Notes: generated by a model not told the origin, from the sequence alone. 64,000 nucleotides of DNA from Streptomyces brevispora (GCF_007829885.1 NZ_VIWW01000002.1:372001-436000); one strand, 5' to 3'; shown: positions 1 to 8,240, numbered from the stretch's first letter. Numbers and translations: made by a program.

Positions 1-955
1 GGGTCATCATCACCGGCGACGTCACGGCGTGCTGACGCTGCCCCCCGGCCTCCGGGGCGCCACAGACCTCGGCGACCCGCGCCCACAACCGGCGCGCGGC
101 CCGCATCTTGGCAATCGTCAGGAACTGGTCGGCGGTGGCCGCGTACCGGAACTCCAGCTGCGCGCAGGCCTCCTCGACACCGAGCCCCGCCGCGGTCATC
201 GCCCGCAGGTAGGCGACCCCCGTGGCCAGCGAACTGCCCAGCTCCTGAGCGGCCGAGCCGCCCGCCTCGTGGTACGGCATCGCGTCCACGGCCAGCGCCC
301 GCAGCCCGGGATACTCGCGGGCGCAGCGCTGCGCCCAGCGGACCGCGGCCGTCAGGTCGGGCGCGGCGCCGCTGCGGGCGGCCTGCCCCAGCGGGTCCGC
401 GCCGAGACTGCCGCGCGCCGACTGCGGTGATACGCCCCGCTCCGCGTAGAGGCGGAGCAACTCCGTCGCCGCGGCGTCGAGTTCGGTCCCCGCGTCGAGC
501 ACGACCGGAGCCAGGTCGAGATGGACGCCGCGCAGCGCCCGTGAGAGACCGGAGACGGGCACGCCACCGCCGGCCTCCCCCACGGTCAGCCACAACGAGG
601 TGACACCGTTCTCCAGATCCGCGAGCACGGCCTCGTTGAGCCGGGCGGGATCCGGCGTACCGTGCCGCTGCCGTACCCCCCAGCCGCCCGCCGTACTTCC
701 CTCGGGCCTGCTGCCGCGAGTGAAGGGGGCGAAGCCCGGGAGACCGGCATCGGGCGCGTCGTCGCGCGAGGTGTAGAGGGGGCGGGTGATGAGCCCGTCC
801 TCCACCGTGGTGGACAGCGCTTCCTCGGCGGCCGAACCCGAAACGTCCTTGCCCGACTTGCGCAGCACACCCTCGACGAGGCTCTGCCACTGCTCATGGG
901 CGGGGTCAGGGAATTCGGCGGCCAACGAAAGCCCGTCAGCAGGCAGGACCGTCAT
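1..955 (-). CDS. mutA: Methylmalonyl-CoA mutase small (alpha) subunit, C-terminus beyond window
   Basis: Reverse-strand reading from the ATG at 953-955 is open to the window edge (318 codons). The conserved C-terminal mutase stretch is visible: FRYAATADQFLTIAKMRAAR, then a segment ending TSPVMMT. The family forms a heterodimer with the cobalamin-binding large subunit and interconverts methylmalonyl-CoA and succinyl-CoA, supplying polyketide precursors or disposing of propionate. The small subunit lacks the B12 domain. mutB would be expected just beyond coordinate 1, since these genes usually overlap. A TAGCAT hexamer lies just upstream of the start and could be a -10 element giving a very short leader; no convincing -35 was seen. 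Confidence 0.93.
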   Translation of the reverse strand, partial: MTVLPADGLSLAAEFPDPAHEQWQSLVEGVLRKSGKDVSGSAAEEALSTTVEDGLITRPLYTSRDDAPDAGLPGFAPFTRGSRPEGSTAGGWGVRQRHGTPDPARLNEAVLADLENGVTSLWLTVGEAGGGVPVSGLSRALRGVHLDLAPVVLDAGTELDAAATELLRLYAERGVSPQSARGSLGADPLGQAARSGAAPDLTAAVRWAQRCAREYPGLRALAVDAMPYHEAGGSAAQELGSSLATGVAYLRAMTAAGLGVEEACAQLEFRYAATADQFLTIAKMRAARRLWARVAEVCGAPEAGGQRQHAVTSPVMMT

Positions 956-1174
956 GCCCAGATGCTAGGGCAGGTCTCAGATGAGCAGCAGAGGCGCTGG
1001 CTGTGACCTTGCCCTCCCCGAACGCACTTGATCCTTTACGTACTGTCGAGTAACACTCCGGAGCGTGACATTTCCGCGTCTCTGTCGGAGCAGTCGTGGG
1101 GGATTTGTCGCAATGCGGCACTGAATGACCGAAGTTATGCTGCTGGCAATCCATCCTTCCGGAGAGGACACACC

Positions 1175-1603
1175 GTGGCTGTGGGACCTGTGGAGTACCT
1201 CGTCATCGCCTTCCCCGGTGGTCGGTTCACCGGTGCGATCGCCCCGGCGCTGGCCGAGGCGGTCGCGTCGAAGGCGGTGCGCATCATCGACCTGACCTTT
1301 GTGTACCGCGCCGACGACGGCGCGATCGAGATGGTCGAGCTGGAGGACCTCGATCCCCAAGAACTCGTCTCGTTCGAGCCGGTCGAGGGCGAGATCACCG
1401 GGATGCTGAACAGCGACGACATCCGGAAGCTGGGCGAGCGCGTGCCACCGGGCAGTTCCGCGGCGCTGATCGTGTGGGAGGACCTCTGGGCGGTGCCGCT
1501 CACCGAGGCCGTTCGCGCATCGGGCGGGCAACTCGTCGCACATGAGCGGATCCCCGCCGACGTCGCGGAGGCGGCCGTGTCCGCAGCCGGTTCCACCCGC
1601 TGA
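1175..1603 (+). CDS. DUF6325-like small cytosolic protein
   Basis: The GTG at 1175 is preferred because GGAGAGGA lies about 8 nt upstream; an in-frame ATG at 1028 would add 49 unconvincing residues. The 142-residue product begins VAVGPVEYLVIAFPGG and resembles the DUF6325/DUF1269 group of small Streptomyces proteins, which start with this YLVIAFPG strand and continue with an acidic region. No signal peptide or membrane helix is seen. These proteins are often found with SHOCT-domain genes, as here, where one follows 35 nt downstream; the pair is probably co-transcribed. Molecular function is unknown. The family call comes from recollection of the N-terminal pattern. Confidence 0.8.
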   Translation: MAVGPVEYLVIAFPGGRFTGAIAPALAEAVASKAVRIIDLTFVYRADDGAIEMVELEDLDPQELVSFEPVEGEITGMLNSDDIRKLGERVPPGSSAALIVWEDLWAVPLTEAVRASGGQLVAHERIPADVAEAAVSAAGSTR

Positions 1604-1638
1604 CACCTCATCCCCACCCGCACCGGAAGGCGCACGAC

Positions 1639-1965
1639 ATGCCGATTCTAGGATCCGGAATGAACCGCCGCGGGCCCGGCCTGCTCGGCGCGATGGCGCG
1701 GACGGCCGTTGTCGCGGGCACCGCTTCGGCGGTCGGCGGCAGGGTCCAGCGACGCCAGCAGGCGAAGTTCGCCGAACAGGACGCGGAGCAGGCGGCTGAG
1801 CCGCAGGCGGAGCAACAGGCTGCCGAGCCGCAGACGCAGCAGGCCGCCGAACCGCCCCCGGACGACCCGATCAGTCAGCTGGAGCGGCTGGCCGCCCTGA
1901 AGAAGCAGGGCATTCTCACGGACGCCGAGTTCGCGGCGCAGAAGAACAGAATTCTGGCGGAATGA
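1639..1965 (+). CDS. SHOCT-domain protein
   Basis: The 108-residue protein has three parts. A short Gly/Ala-rich N-terminal segment (about residues 8-35, RRGPGLLGAMARTAVVAGT) may touch a membrane. A low-complexity Gln/Glu/Ala linker (about 38-75) repeats QAAEPQ-like units. The C-terminal SHOCT motif (about 77-107) contains ISQLERLAALKKQGILTDAE followed by FAAQKNRIL. SHOCT segments are short helical modules found at protein ends and thought to mediate oligomerisation or binding. GGAAGG lies about 9 nt before the ATG. It follows the DUF6325-like gene by 35 nt on the same strand, suggesting a two-gene operon. Biological role is unknown. Confidence 0.85.
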   Translation: MPILGSGMNRRGPGLLGAMARTAVVAGTASAVGGRVQRRQQAKFAEQDAEQAAEPQAEQQAAEPQTQQAAEPPPDDPISQLERLAALKKQGILTDAEFAAQKNRILAE

Positions 1966-2300
1966 GCGTGGCGGACCCGACGGGGCCGCCGCAGGCGCTC
2001 CCCGGCGGTCGCCCACGGGCGCACGCGCCGTCGTACTAACGGCCGGTCCTGGGGCGCGTCGGTGGCCGGTCCCTGGGGCGCGCAATCGTTGGGACGGGGC
2101 GCTGGACGGGGTGTCCGTGCCGATCCCGCCGAGACTTCGCTCCCGCCCATTTCCCGCTCCCGCCCCTTTCTGTCGTGTGTACCGCCGAGCCCGATTGATG
2201 GTCCTCGCTTTTTCTCTTTGTCGATTTCCCGACCCCATGCGACTTTTGATCCGGCCAGGCCGAAACGAATTCGGATACGTGTCGGGAAAAGAGGAAATTC
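1966..2300. other. Gene-free stretch with a short direct repeat
   Basis: No supported coding sequence was seen between the SHOCT gene and the phosphatase gene. An imperfect direct repeat of about 19 nt, GGCCGGTCC(C)TGGGGCGCG, occurs at 2041-2059 and 2064-2083. The last 120 nt are noticeably AT-richer (for example around 2195-2300), as expected for a promoter and leader ahead of the gene starting at 2301. No clear -35/-10 pair was assigned. Confidence 0.5.
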
Positions 2301-3101
2301 ATGGTGCAAACCGTCAGGGTGGCCCCGGCAGTCTCCGTTCTCAATCTGCGTGACCTGGGCGGCATCGCTCTGGCACACGGCCGTGAGGTGCGGCCGGGTC
2401 TGGTGCTGCGCTCCGGTCAGCTCAGCGGACTCGATCCGGCGGACGACGCCGAGTTGGCGGCGCTCGGTATCCGCACGGTCGTCGATCTGCGGACCGCGGA
2501 CGAGCGAGCGTCGGCCCCCGACCGCCTGCCGCCGGGAGCCCGGCTGTTCGTCGCCGACGTACTCGGGGACAACCCGGGCGTGGCGCCCGCCCGGCTCCGG
2601 GCCCTGCTCGCCGACCCGGTCGAGGCGGAGCGGCTGCTCGGGGGCGGAAAGGCCGAGGAGATGTTCGCGGAGACGTACCGGCAGATGGTGCTCTCGCCGC
2701 GCGCCGGGGCCGCGTACCGGGCCTTCGTCGACACGGTCGCCGACAGCACCGCGTGTCCCGTGCTCTTCCACTGCACCGCGGGCAAGGACCGCACGGGCTG
2801 GGCGGCGGCCCTGCTGCTGCTCCTGCTGGGTGCCTCGCGGGACGTGGTGAGGGCCGAGTACCTCGCGGTGAACCCGGTGGTGCGGGTTGCCTTCCGGCCG
2901 TACGTGCAGAGCTTCCTCGACGCCGGCGGTGACCCGGAGATCGCTTCCGCGATCATCGAGGTCCGCCCCCGTTATCTCGACACGGCGCTCGACGCCATGG
3001 ACGAGCGGTGGGGCGGACTCGACGGCTATGTGCGCGACGGGCTGCGCATCCCCGTAATCGTCCTGCGGCGTCTGCGCGCCGAGCTGGCCATCTCCCTCTA
3101 G
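2301..3101 (+). CDS. Tyrosine/serine protein phosphatase (Y_phosphatase3 type)
   Basis: The 266-residue protein starts at the ATG preceded by GAGGAAA. It carries the signature P-loop HCTAGKDRTG (about residues 157-166), in which the Cys is the nucleophile and the Arg binds phosphate. An N-terminal NLRDLGG segment (about 15-21) and LRSGQLS are also typical of this bacterial family, as is VVDLRTADE (about 61-69). The family includes mycobacterial PtpB, which dephosphorylates phosphotyrosine and, in some members, phosphoserine/threonine or phosphoinositides. No signal peptide is seen, so it is probably cytosolic. It looks monocistronic. Substrate cannot be read from the sequence. Confidence 0.92.
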   Translation: MVQTVRVAPAVSVLNLRDLGGIALAHGREVRPGLVLRSGQLSGLDPADDAELAALGIRTVVDLRTADERASAPDRLPPGARLFVADVLGDNPGVAPARLRALLADPVEAERLLGGGKAEEMFAETYRQMVLSPRAGAAYRAFVDTVADSTACPVLFHCTAGKDRTGWAAALLLLLLGASRDVVRAEYLAVNPVVRVAFRPYVQSFLDAGGDPEIASAIIEVRPRYLDTALDAMDERWGGLDGYVRDGLRIPVIVLRRLRAELAISL

Positions 3102-3170
3102 CCTCGCCCCCTGCTTCCGCCCCCGGTCCCGCCTGTCCTCCGCCGCGCGCTCTTCTCCCTCCGCCTCCAT

Positions 3171-3482
3171 CTCGAACTCACCGTCAGCAGGAATGGCAAG
3201 CCGGTCACCGGCCTTCAGCCCTATCTCGGCGCGTACGGGCATCTCGTCGCCCTGCGCTCGGGCGACCTCGCATACCTGCACGTGCATCCCGCCGCGGGTG
3301 GCCCGGGACCGGCCGTCTCCTTCGCGGCGACGGCGCCCAGCGGCGGCACCTACCGGCTGTTCCTGGACTTCCGGCACGGCGGAAAGGCGCACACCGCCGC
3401 GTTCACGGTCGAGGCCGGGACGCCGGCGCAGCCGGAAGAAGGCCGGGCGCAGTCCCCGGCGCCCGCCGGGCACGCGCACTGA
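3171..3482 (+). pseudogene. C-terminal remnant of a conserved exported protein
   Basis: Frame starting near 3171 reads LELTVSRNGKPVTGLQPYLG and then AYGHLVALRSGDLAYLHVHP, ending with TYRLFLDFRHGGKAHTAAFT and a stop at 3480-3482. This matches the C-terminal half of a family of exported actinobacterial lipoproteins as I remember it, in which the segment follows a signal peptide and linker. Here there is no start codon, signal peptide or N-terminal half: upstream, the same frame runs into the phosphatase stop codon through Pro-rich nonsense. It is best read as a truncated remnant. A short ORF from ATG 3282 could in principle still be translated. Confidence 0.6.
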
Positions 3483-3777
3483 CCCGGGCGCGTCCGGGCC
3501 CCACGTTGCCGAAGGCGGTCGCCGCCGGTCCCGCCCGCGCCCGCCCGCGGTCGGGCGCGAGATGCGCGATCGGCAGAGTGCCCTCCACCCGCCGCTGGTT
3601 CAGCGAACGGTCCGCCGGCGCCCGGACTCCGGCGACGTGCAGGCCGCATCCCTCCGGTGCCAGACGGAAGGAAGAGGTACGCCTGCCGGCTGCCCGGCGC
3701 CTCCTGCAACGATCCGTCCGCTGCGCCTCGGTATCGTGAAGGAGCCGAATCATGAGTTCTCCGAGAGGGGCGTCACG

Positions 3778-4182
3778 GTGACCGAACGCAAACCCGCGGG
3801 CATCAGCTTCGAGTCCTGGGTCGACAAACAGATCCGCGAATGCGAACAGCGTGGTGACTTCTCGCAGCTGCCGGGGTTCGGCAAACCGCTCGACGGCCTC
3901 GACCGCCCCTACGGCGACACGTGGTGGATCAAGGCGAAGCTGCAGCGCGAAGGGGTTTCGGTGCTTCCGCCGACGCTGGCCCTGCGCAAGGAGGCGGAGG
4001 ACACCCTCGCGGCCCTGCCCGGGGTCCGGACGGAGGCCGAGGTGCGGCGGATACTGACCGAGGTGAACGAGAAGATCGCCGAGGCCATCAGACGGCCGCC
4101 ACCGGGACCGCTCCTGAACCTCAAGCCGTTCGACGTCGACGCACTGGCCGGGGAGTGGCGCGCGGCGCGCGACCCCTCCTGA
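3778..4182 (+). CDS. DUF1992 (DnaJ homologue subfamily C member 28-like) protein
   Basis: The GTG at 3778 follows GAGAGGGG and is preferred over an in-frame GTG at 3736. The 134-residue protein contains the DUF1992 core: FESWVDKQIRECEQRGDFSQ (about residues 10-29), LPGFGKPLDGLDRPYGDTWW and LLNLKPFDVDAL near the C-terminus. In eukaryotes this region occurs in DNAJC28, which gives the family its name, but no J domain or HPD motif is present here. No membrane segment is seen. Function in bacteria is unknown. The 295 nt upstream hold no recognised gene, so it probably has its own promoter. Confidence 0.85.
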   Translation: MTERKPAGISFESWVDKQIRECEQRGDFSQLPGFGKPLDGLDRPYGDTWWIKAKLQREGVSVLPPTLALRKEAEDTLAALPGVRTEAEVRRILTEVNEKIAEAIRRPPPGPLLNLKPFDVDALAGEWRAARDPS

Positions 4183-4234
4183 GGCGGCCGCCGGAGGACC
4201 TGGGCCCCGCACCCGGATGCGTAATACTCGATGC

Positions 4235-4726
4235 ATGAGATCAAGCGTTACGCAGCCGGGGCGCCGGGCGCCGGGCGAAGGCGTACGGATCAGGCGGGCC
4301 GCCGCTCGTGACGCGAAGCGGCTGACCCGTCTGGTCCGGACCTCGCGGGCCTACGAGGGTCCGTACGCCCCGATGGTCGCCGGATACCGGGTGGGCCCCG
4401 ACTACATCGAGACGCACAGGGTCTTCGCGGCCGTCGAGGAGGACGCCGGGCGCCTGCTCGGCTTCTACTCCCTGGTTCTGGATCCGCCCGAGCTCGATCT
4501 CATGTTCGTCGCCGACGACGCGCAGGGCGCCGGTATCGGGCGCCTGCTCATCGCGCACCTGCGGGACGAAGCGCGGGATGCCGGACTGACGGACGTGCGC
4601 ATCGTCTCGCACCCGCCGGCCGAGGGCTTCTACCTGAGCGTGGGGGCCGAACGGACCGGCACGGAGCGTGCCGCTCCGCCCGCCGTGATGTGGGACCGGC
4701 CCGAAATGCTGCTTCCGGTCATCTGA
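4235..4726 (+). CDS. GNAT-family N-acetyltransferase
   Basis: The chosen ATG at 4235 gives 163 residues; an ATG at 4217 in the same frame would add six. TAATACT (4222-4228) lies just ahead of the start and could act as a -10 giving a nearly leaderless message. The GNAT fold is visible: RIRRAAARDAKRLTRLVRTS near the N-terminus, the strand LDLMFVADDAQGAGIGRLLI with the acetyl-CoA loop (QGAGIGR), and VRIVSHPPAEGFYLSVGAER. The family transfers acetyl from acetyl-CoA to amines. Substrate is unknown. It is followed directly by a strong bidirectional terminator. Confidence 0.88.
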   Translation: MRSSVTQPGRRAPGEGVRIRRAAARDAKRLTRLVRTSRAYEGPYAPMVAGYRVGPDYIETHRVFAAVEEDAGRLLGFYSLVLDPPELDLMFVADDAQGAGIGRLLIAHLRDEARDAGLTDVRIVSHPPAEGFYLSVGAERTGTERAAPPAVMWDRPEMLLPVI

Positions 4727-4734
4727 GGAAGGGA

Positions 4735-4780
4735 AAGGGCCCGGCCGGACCCGCGGTGCGGCGGATCCGGCCGGGCCCTT
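4735..4780. terminator. 15-bp perfect hairpin between convergent genes
   Basis: Arms AAGGGCCCGGCCGGA (4735-4749) and its exact complement (4766-4780) are separated by 16 nt. It sits between the ends of two convergent genes (acetyltransferase and VOC protein), so it can terminate both transcripts. There is no strict U-tract, which is usual for Streptomyces. Confidence 0.85.
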
Positions 4781-4796
4781 GGAACGGCGCGTGCCG

Positions 4797-5186
4797 TCAG
4801 GACTTCCAGCCCCCGTACGGACGCGTGATGATCTCCATCGCATGACCCGCGGGGTCCATGAAGTACACGCCCCGGCCGCCGTCGTTGTGGTTGATCTCGC
4901 CCGGGCGCTCTTGGTGCGGATCGGCGTAGTACGTGGCGCCGAGCTCCTGGATACGGGCGTACGCCTTGTCGAATTCCGCCTCCGACACAAGGAAGGCGTA
5001 GTGCTGCAGCGCGATGGTTCCGGCGGGAGCGGTCGCGAAGTCCAGGGTGACACCGTTGGCCGTGGTGACGGGGACGAACGGGCCCCACTCCGCGCCGACC
5101 TCCAACCCAAGGATGTCGGCCAGGAACTCCGCTGAGTCCCGGTTGTCCCGGGAGTGGATGATGGTGTGATTCAACTCGACTGACAC
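4797..5186 (-). CDS. VOC-superfamily (glyoxalase/dioxygenase-like) protein
   Basis: The 129-residue single-domain protein starts at a GTG with GGAGG about 9 nt upstream. The N-terminus VELNHTIIHSRDNRDSAEFL followed by LADILGL is the first beta-alpha-beta module of the vicinal-oxygen-chelate fold, and YFMDPAGHAMEIITRPYGG is the usual C-terminal strand. HTIIH, HYAFLV and the Glu of MEII are candidate metal ligands. Members include glyoxalase I, fosfomycin-resistance proteins, bleomycin-binding proteins and dioxygenases, so no substrate can be assigned. It is transcribed toward the acetyltransferase terminator. Confidence 0.88.
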   Translation of the reverse strand: MSVELNHTIIHSRDNRDSAEFLADILGLEVGAEWGPFVPVTTANGVTLDFATAPAGTIALQHYAFLVSEAEFDKAYARIQELGATYYADPHQERPGEINHNDGGRGVYFMDPAGHAMEIITRPYGGWKS

Positions 5187-5313
5187 TGTGGAATGCCTCC
5201 AACGGGCATCTCACGGGCACCTCCACGCCTCACCCGGCCGGTGACCGACGCGCGATGCCGTACTCATGATTCTAGGCGTCGTCCCCCGGACGGTCGAGGC
5301 GGCCGGTGACGCG

Positions 5314-5342
5314 CAACTGCCCGGATCGCGTCCGGGCAGTTG
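5314..5342. terminator. 12-bp hairpin downstream of two-domain VOC gene
   Basis: CAACTGCCCGGA (5314-5325) pairs perfectly with TCCGGGCAGTTG (5331-5342) across the loop TCGCG. It lies 20 nt past the stop of the minus-strand gene ending at 5362. Confidence 0.85.
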
Positions 5343-5361
5343 ACGGAGGACGGCCTCGCGG

Positions 5362-6189
5362 TCAGGCCGGGACGGTCGTGGTGGGGTTGTTGACGTCCGT
5401 GACGGTGAAGAGTCCGCCGTCCGGATCGAGCAGAGTCGCCTCCCGTGCGTCGGGCCGCGACAGATCCATGACGAGCGAACCGCCCTGCTTCTGCGCCGAT
5501 GCGACGGCGGCGGCCACGTCGGGGACGGGGAAGTTGACCTGCCAGTGCGGCCGGACCAGCGGATCGGGGGCCGCCTCGACCGCGCCCGAGCTGATCCGCG
5601 CCAGCTGACGGCCGCCGCAGGTGACGATCACCTCGTCCTTCGCGTACGACACCTCGCAGCAACCGGGTCGCCCGCTCGCCCAGTCCAGCACCTCGCCGTA
5701 GAAGATCGCGGCGTCGAAGGCGTTCCTGGTGTGCAGCCGCAGCCAGGCGTGCGAATGGCCGTCCGGCGCGGGCGGCGAGGTCGCGGGCTCGGTCCGCTCC
5801 CAGATGCCGAACCCGGCCCCCTCGCGGTCGGCGGCCAGCGCGCCGCGCCCCTTGCCCAGGGTCAGCGGCCCCACCGCCACCGTGCCGCTGCGCTCACGGA
5901 TCCGGGAGGCGGCCACATCCGCGTTCTGGACGGCGAAATAGGGCGTCCACGCCACCGCGACGCGGAACGTGGTCGCCACCGCACCGAGACCGGCGACCGG
6001 TACGTCGCCGCGGCGGGCGACCGAGAACTCCTGGCCGAGCCTGCCGGGCCGGAAGTCCCAGCCCATCACCGGGCCGTAGAACTTCTGCGCCGACTCCAGG
6101 TCCCGGGTCATGAGATTGACCCAGCAGGGGGCCGCGGGCCCGGTCAGAGGCGCGGGCGCGGATGCCGTACCAGAGGTGCTTGCGGTCAT
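5362..6189 (-). CDS. Two-domain VOC-family protein
   Basis: The 275-residue protein contains two glyoxalase-like halves. The first (about residues 18-130) begins APCWVNLMTRDLESAQKFYG; the second (about 145-270) begins HAWLRLHTRNAFDAAIFYGE and ends LLDPDGGLFTVTDV. This arrangement matches actinobacterial hydroxylase/glyoxalase-like tandem VOC proteins related to CFP-30B. The His/Glu metal ligands typical of enzymatic VOC domains are not obvious in either half, so it may bind rather than transform a ligand. A site resembling GAAGG/TAGG precedes the ATG. It is monocistronic and flanked by its own terminator. Confidence 0.87.
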   Translation of the reverse strand: MTASTSGTASAPAPLTGPAAPCWVNLMTRDLESAQKFYGPVMGWDFRPGRLGQEFSVARRGDVPVAGLGAVATTFRVAVAWTPYFAVQNADVAASRIRERSGTVAVGPLTLGKGRGALAADREGAGFGIWERTEPATSPPAPDGHSHAWLRLHTRNAFDAAIFYGEVLDWASGRPGCCEVSYAKDEVIVTCGGRQLARISSGAVEAAPDPLVRPHWQVNFPVPDVAAAVASAQKQGGSLVMDLSRPDAREATLLDPDGGLFTVTDVNNPTTTVPA

Positions 6190-6356
6190 GGTCCTACTGC
6201 CTTCATGGGGTGTGCGGCAGATGCGCCGGTTGGCTTGCGGGCCTTCACCAGCCTCACCGCGGGCGCCCGCTCCCGCAACACGCGGCGACGCAGGCCGCCG
6301 CGTACCCGCCCGCGGACAGCCCGGAACCCAGGCGGTCGGGGCCTGCGCCGCACCGG

Positions 6357-6689
6357 TCAGTCGCGCTTCTCGTCAGTCTCGGGGCGGACGATGTCGTGCC
6401 CGTGCTCACCGAGCTCGTACGGGGAGAGCCCGCGGCCGTCGGGCGGGAAACTGTCGTCGGCGTGGACGTCGCGCTCCTCGACGTGGGCGCGGTGGTCCGG
6501 CACCACCGGCTGCTCCTCGGGCCGGGGCGGCGGCGGATCCTGGGCGCGCCGTCGTTTTCCGAGCCACACGGCACCGATCAGCAGGGCCACCAGGATCACT
6601 CCGACAACGGCCATCACCACCCCGGCCGCGCCCCGTCCGTCCGCGAGGGTGAGGGCCAGGGAATTCAGGGCTCCATGCGATACGTCCAT
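6357..6689 (-). CDS. Single-pass membrane protein, DUF6479-like
   Basis: The ATG at 6689 (MDVSHGALNS) gives 110 residues; an upstream in-frame ATG at 6743 lacks a ribosome site and adds 18 atypical residues. One hydrophobic helix (about residues 20-42, AAGVVMAVVGVILVALLIGAVWLG) is followed by a KRRR stop-transfer cluster and a charged Pro-rich cytosolic tail with LSPYELGEHGH. This layout matches the Streptomyces-specific DUF6479 family as recalled. Function is unknown. Neither start has a good Shine-Dalgarno sequence. Confidence 0.75.
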   Translation of the reverse strand: MDVSHGALNSLALTLADGRGAAGVVMAVVGVILVALLIGAVWLGKRRRAQDPPPPRPEEQPVVPDHRAHVEERDVHADDSFPPDGRGLSPYELGEHGHDIVRPETDEKRD

Positions 6690-6886
6690 GCATGCCGGAT
6701 ACCCCGGGACACGGCCGTCAGTCGAAATAAAGGTCGAATTCATATTTAAGTGGATATCTGAGTAGAAAGAGTTTGATCGGCGCGAGCCCGGTCGCGGCCC
6801 GCATCCGCGCGCCGGCGGGGCCGCTCATGTCGCAGACACCCGGTCGCGGGGAGAGCCTGGAGATGACCCCTTCGGAAGGAACCGCG

Positions 6887-7276
6887 GTGAACAGCACACA
6901 GGAAGCGCATACGGAGGAGAACCGGCAGGGCGGGGAGGTGTCGGTGGTCCTCAGCGGGTGCGCGAAGGGCGACGCGGGCACGGTTTTCGACGTGCTGCGA
7001 GCCGCATTCGCCACCGACCGGGCCTCGGTCGATGTGCCGCAGGACGTCGCGGGCAGGCAGCCCACCGCCTGGGTCGCGACCGTCGATGTGACCGAGGAGC
7101 GGGTGTTGTCGGGGCCCGTGCGGCTCGGCGCGCCCGTAACGGTCGATGTACAGGGCGGCTACTGGGCGGTCGAACGGCTCAGGCGGAGCCTGACGGGCGC
7201 CTTCGCGGTCCAGGTCGTTGGCACCGTCTCCGGGGACCAGGAGGAGGAAGTGCGGCTGCGGCTGTCGAGCGAGTAG
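6887..7276 (+). CDS. Hypothetical protein
   Basis: Not recognised. The GTG at 6887 is preceded by GGAAGGA at 6873-6879; an ATG at 6863 in the same frame is also possible. The 129-residue product has an acidic N-terminus (TQEAHTEENRQGGEVSVVLSG) and alternating beta-like strands, for example TAWVATVDVTEERVLSGPV and VTVDVQGGYWAVERLRRSL, ending QEEEVRLRLSSE. No signal peptide, helix or catalytic motif is evident. Codon use is typical of the genome. A degraded gene fragment lies about 95 nt downstream. Confidence 0.6.
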   Translation: MNSTQEAHTEENRQGGEVSVVLSGCAKGDAGTVFDVLRAAFATDRASVDVPQDVAGRQPTAWVATVDVTEERVLSGPVRLGAPVTVDVQGGYWAVERLRRSLTGAFAVQVVGTVSGDQEEEVRLRLSSE

Positions 7277-7370
7277 GCCGCCCGGCAAGGAACGTGAATC
7301 CGATCGAAACGCGAGTCCGGTCGGAAGAAGAGAAAGCGACCGTGGGCGATGCGCCCAAGTGCGTGGTTCC

Positions 7371-7520
7371 CACCACCCGGCGGGAGTGGCGGCAGGCGAG
7401 ATCGGCATCGTCGGTGCGGCGGCGGCGATCGCCGATGCCGTCCGGCGCGCCACCGGTGCCGGGCCGCACACCCTCCCGCTCACCCGGACCGACTGCTGCC
7501 GCACCTGCCCTGAGGGGTGA
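7371..7520 (+). pseudogene. C-terminal remnant of a xanthine dehydrogenase-type large subunit
   Basis: The frame ending at the TGA 7518-7520 reads GEIGIVGAAAAIADAVRRAT followed by GAGPHTLPLTRTD. This resembles the extreme C-terminus of molybdenum hydroxylase large subunits (typically GEIGIVG-AAAIANAV-HATG-R-LP). No other part of that roughly 700-800 residue protein is present: the same frame upstream is unrelated to the family. It appears to be the leftover end of a deleted gene. A small hairpin (CACCCCT/AGGGGTG, about 7543-7559) follows it. Confidence 0.55.
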
Positions 7521-7614
7521 GGCGCCGACCGGGGTCGGGTGGCACCCCTTCCAGGGGTGAATACGCAGGTCAACGTGGGTGTGTGGTCGGATGTGTTGCG
7601 CAACCGGCTCTGCC

Positions 7615-7636
7615 GGGTCACCCTATGGAGTGACCC
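7615..7636. promoter_or_regulatory. Inverted repeat upstream of ATPase regulator
   Basis: GGGTCAC (7615-7621) and GTGACCC (7630-7636) form a 7-bp inverted repeat separated by 8 nt, about 90 nt ahead of the histidine-kinase-like ATPase gene. It could be an operator or part of the promoter; nothing in the sequence identifies its regulator. Confidence 0.35.
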
Positions 7637-7724
7637 AGAAGTGACATCTGCTCACTCTTTGCATTCGGGGGTCGTTGGTTCAACGGGGCGAAGCATGTGG
7701 GCCTCGATGTGAGGAGCCTCGACG

Positions 7725-8240
7725 ATGACCGTTCCACTCGACCGGCACTATCTGGTCGAACTCCAGGTTTCGACAGAGCGCGTTTCCCAGCTGCGGCGGA
7801 TCGTCGCCGCGCATCTGCGCCACTGGAGTCTCGAACTTCACATCCGGCCCGTGTGCCGTGCTGTGGAGGAGCTGCTGACCAACGTCCAGCGGCACGTCGG
7901 TGACGACAACACCTGTGTCCTCGAAATCCGCTGGTCCGGCCGGCACCTCACGGTCTCCGTCGCCGACAACGGCGCCGAGATGCCGCGGCTGCTCCACGAG
8001 GGCGGCGGCCTCAGCCGGGTGATGGCCCTCAGCGACAGCTGGGGCACCTGTCGGACCACCGAGGGCAAGGTCGTCTGGTTCACCCGGTACGCACAGGAGC
8101 CGCAGCACATCGAACGGGTGCCGCTTCCGCCGCTGCCCGGAGTGCGCGAGTTCCGCCGTCCGCCGGCCGTGGTCACGGACTTCCCCGCGGCCACGCCCGC
8201 CCGGACCGACGACCACACCCACACCCCCGCCCTCGTCTGA
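7725..8240 (+). CDS. ATP-binding (HATPase_c_2) regulatory protein, anti-sigma-factor type
   Basis: The 171-residue protein carries a GHKL ATPase fold: the N-box RAVEELLTNVQRHVG (about residues 45-59), a G1-like VADNGAEMP (about 84-92) and GGGLSRVMALSDSWG (about 97-111). Streptomyces encodes dozens of such stand-alone RsbW/SpoIIAB-like kinases, which usually bind and inhibit alternative sigma factors or phosphorylate anti-anti-sigma partners. No partner gene is adjacent. The C-terminal 40 residues are Pro/Thr-rich and probably disordered. GAGGAG lies upstream of the ATG. Confidence 0.85.
   Translation: MTVPLDRHYLVELQVSTERVSQLRRIVAAHLRHWSLELHIRPVCRAVEELLTNVQRHVGDDNTCVLEIRWSGRHLTVSVADNGAEMPRLLHEGGGLSRVMALSDSWGTCRTTEGKVVWFTRYAQEPQHIERVPLPPLPGVREFRRPPAVVTDFPAATPARTDDHTHTPALV

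Noticed and set aside
1875..3479. Long minus-strand open frame of over 500 codons
   Set aside because: It lies opposite the phosphatase gene and reads as Arg/Gly/Pro-rich sequence with no recognisable motif; a usual antisense artefact of high-GC coding DNA.
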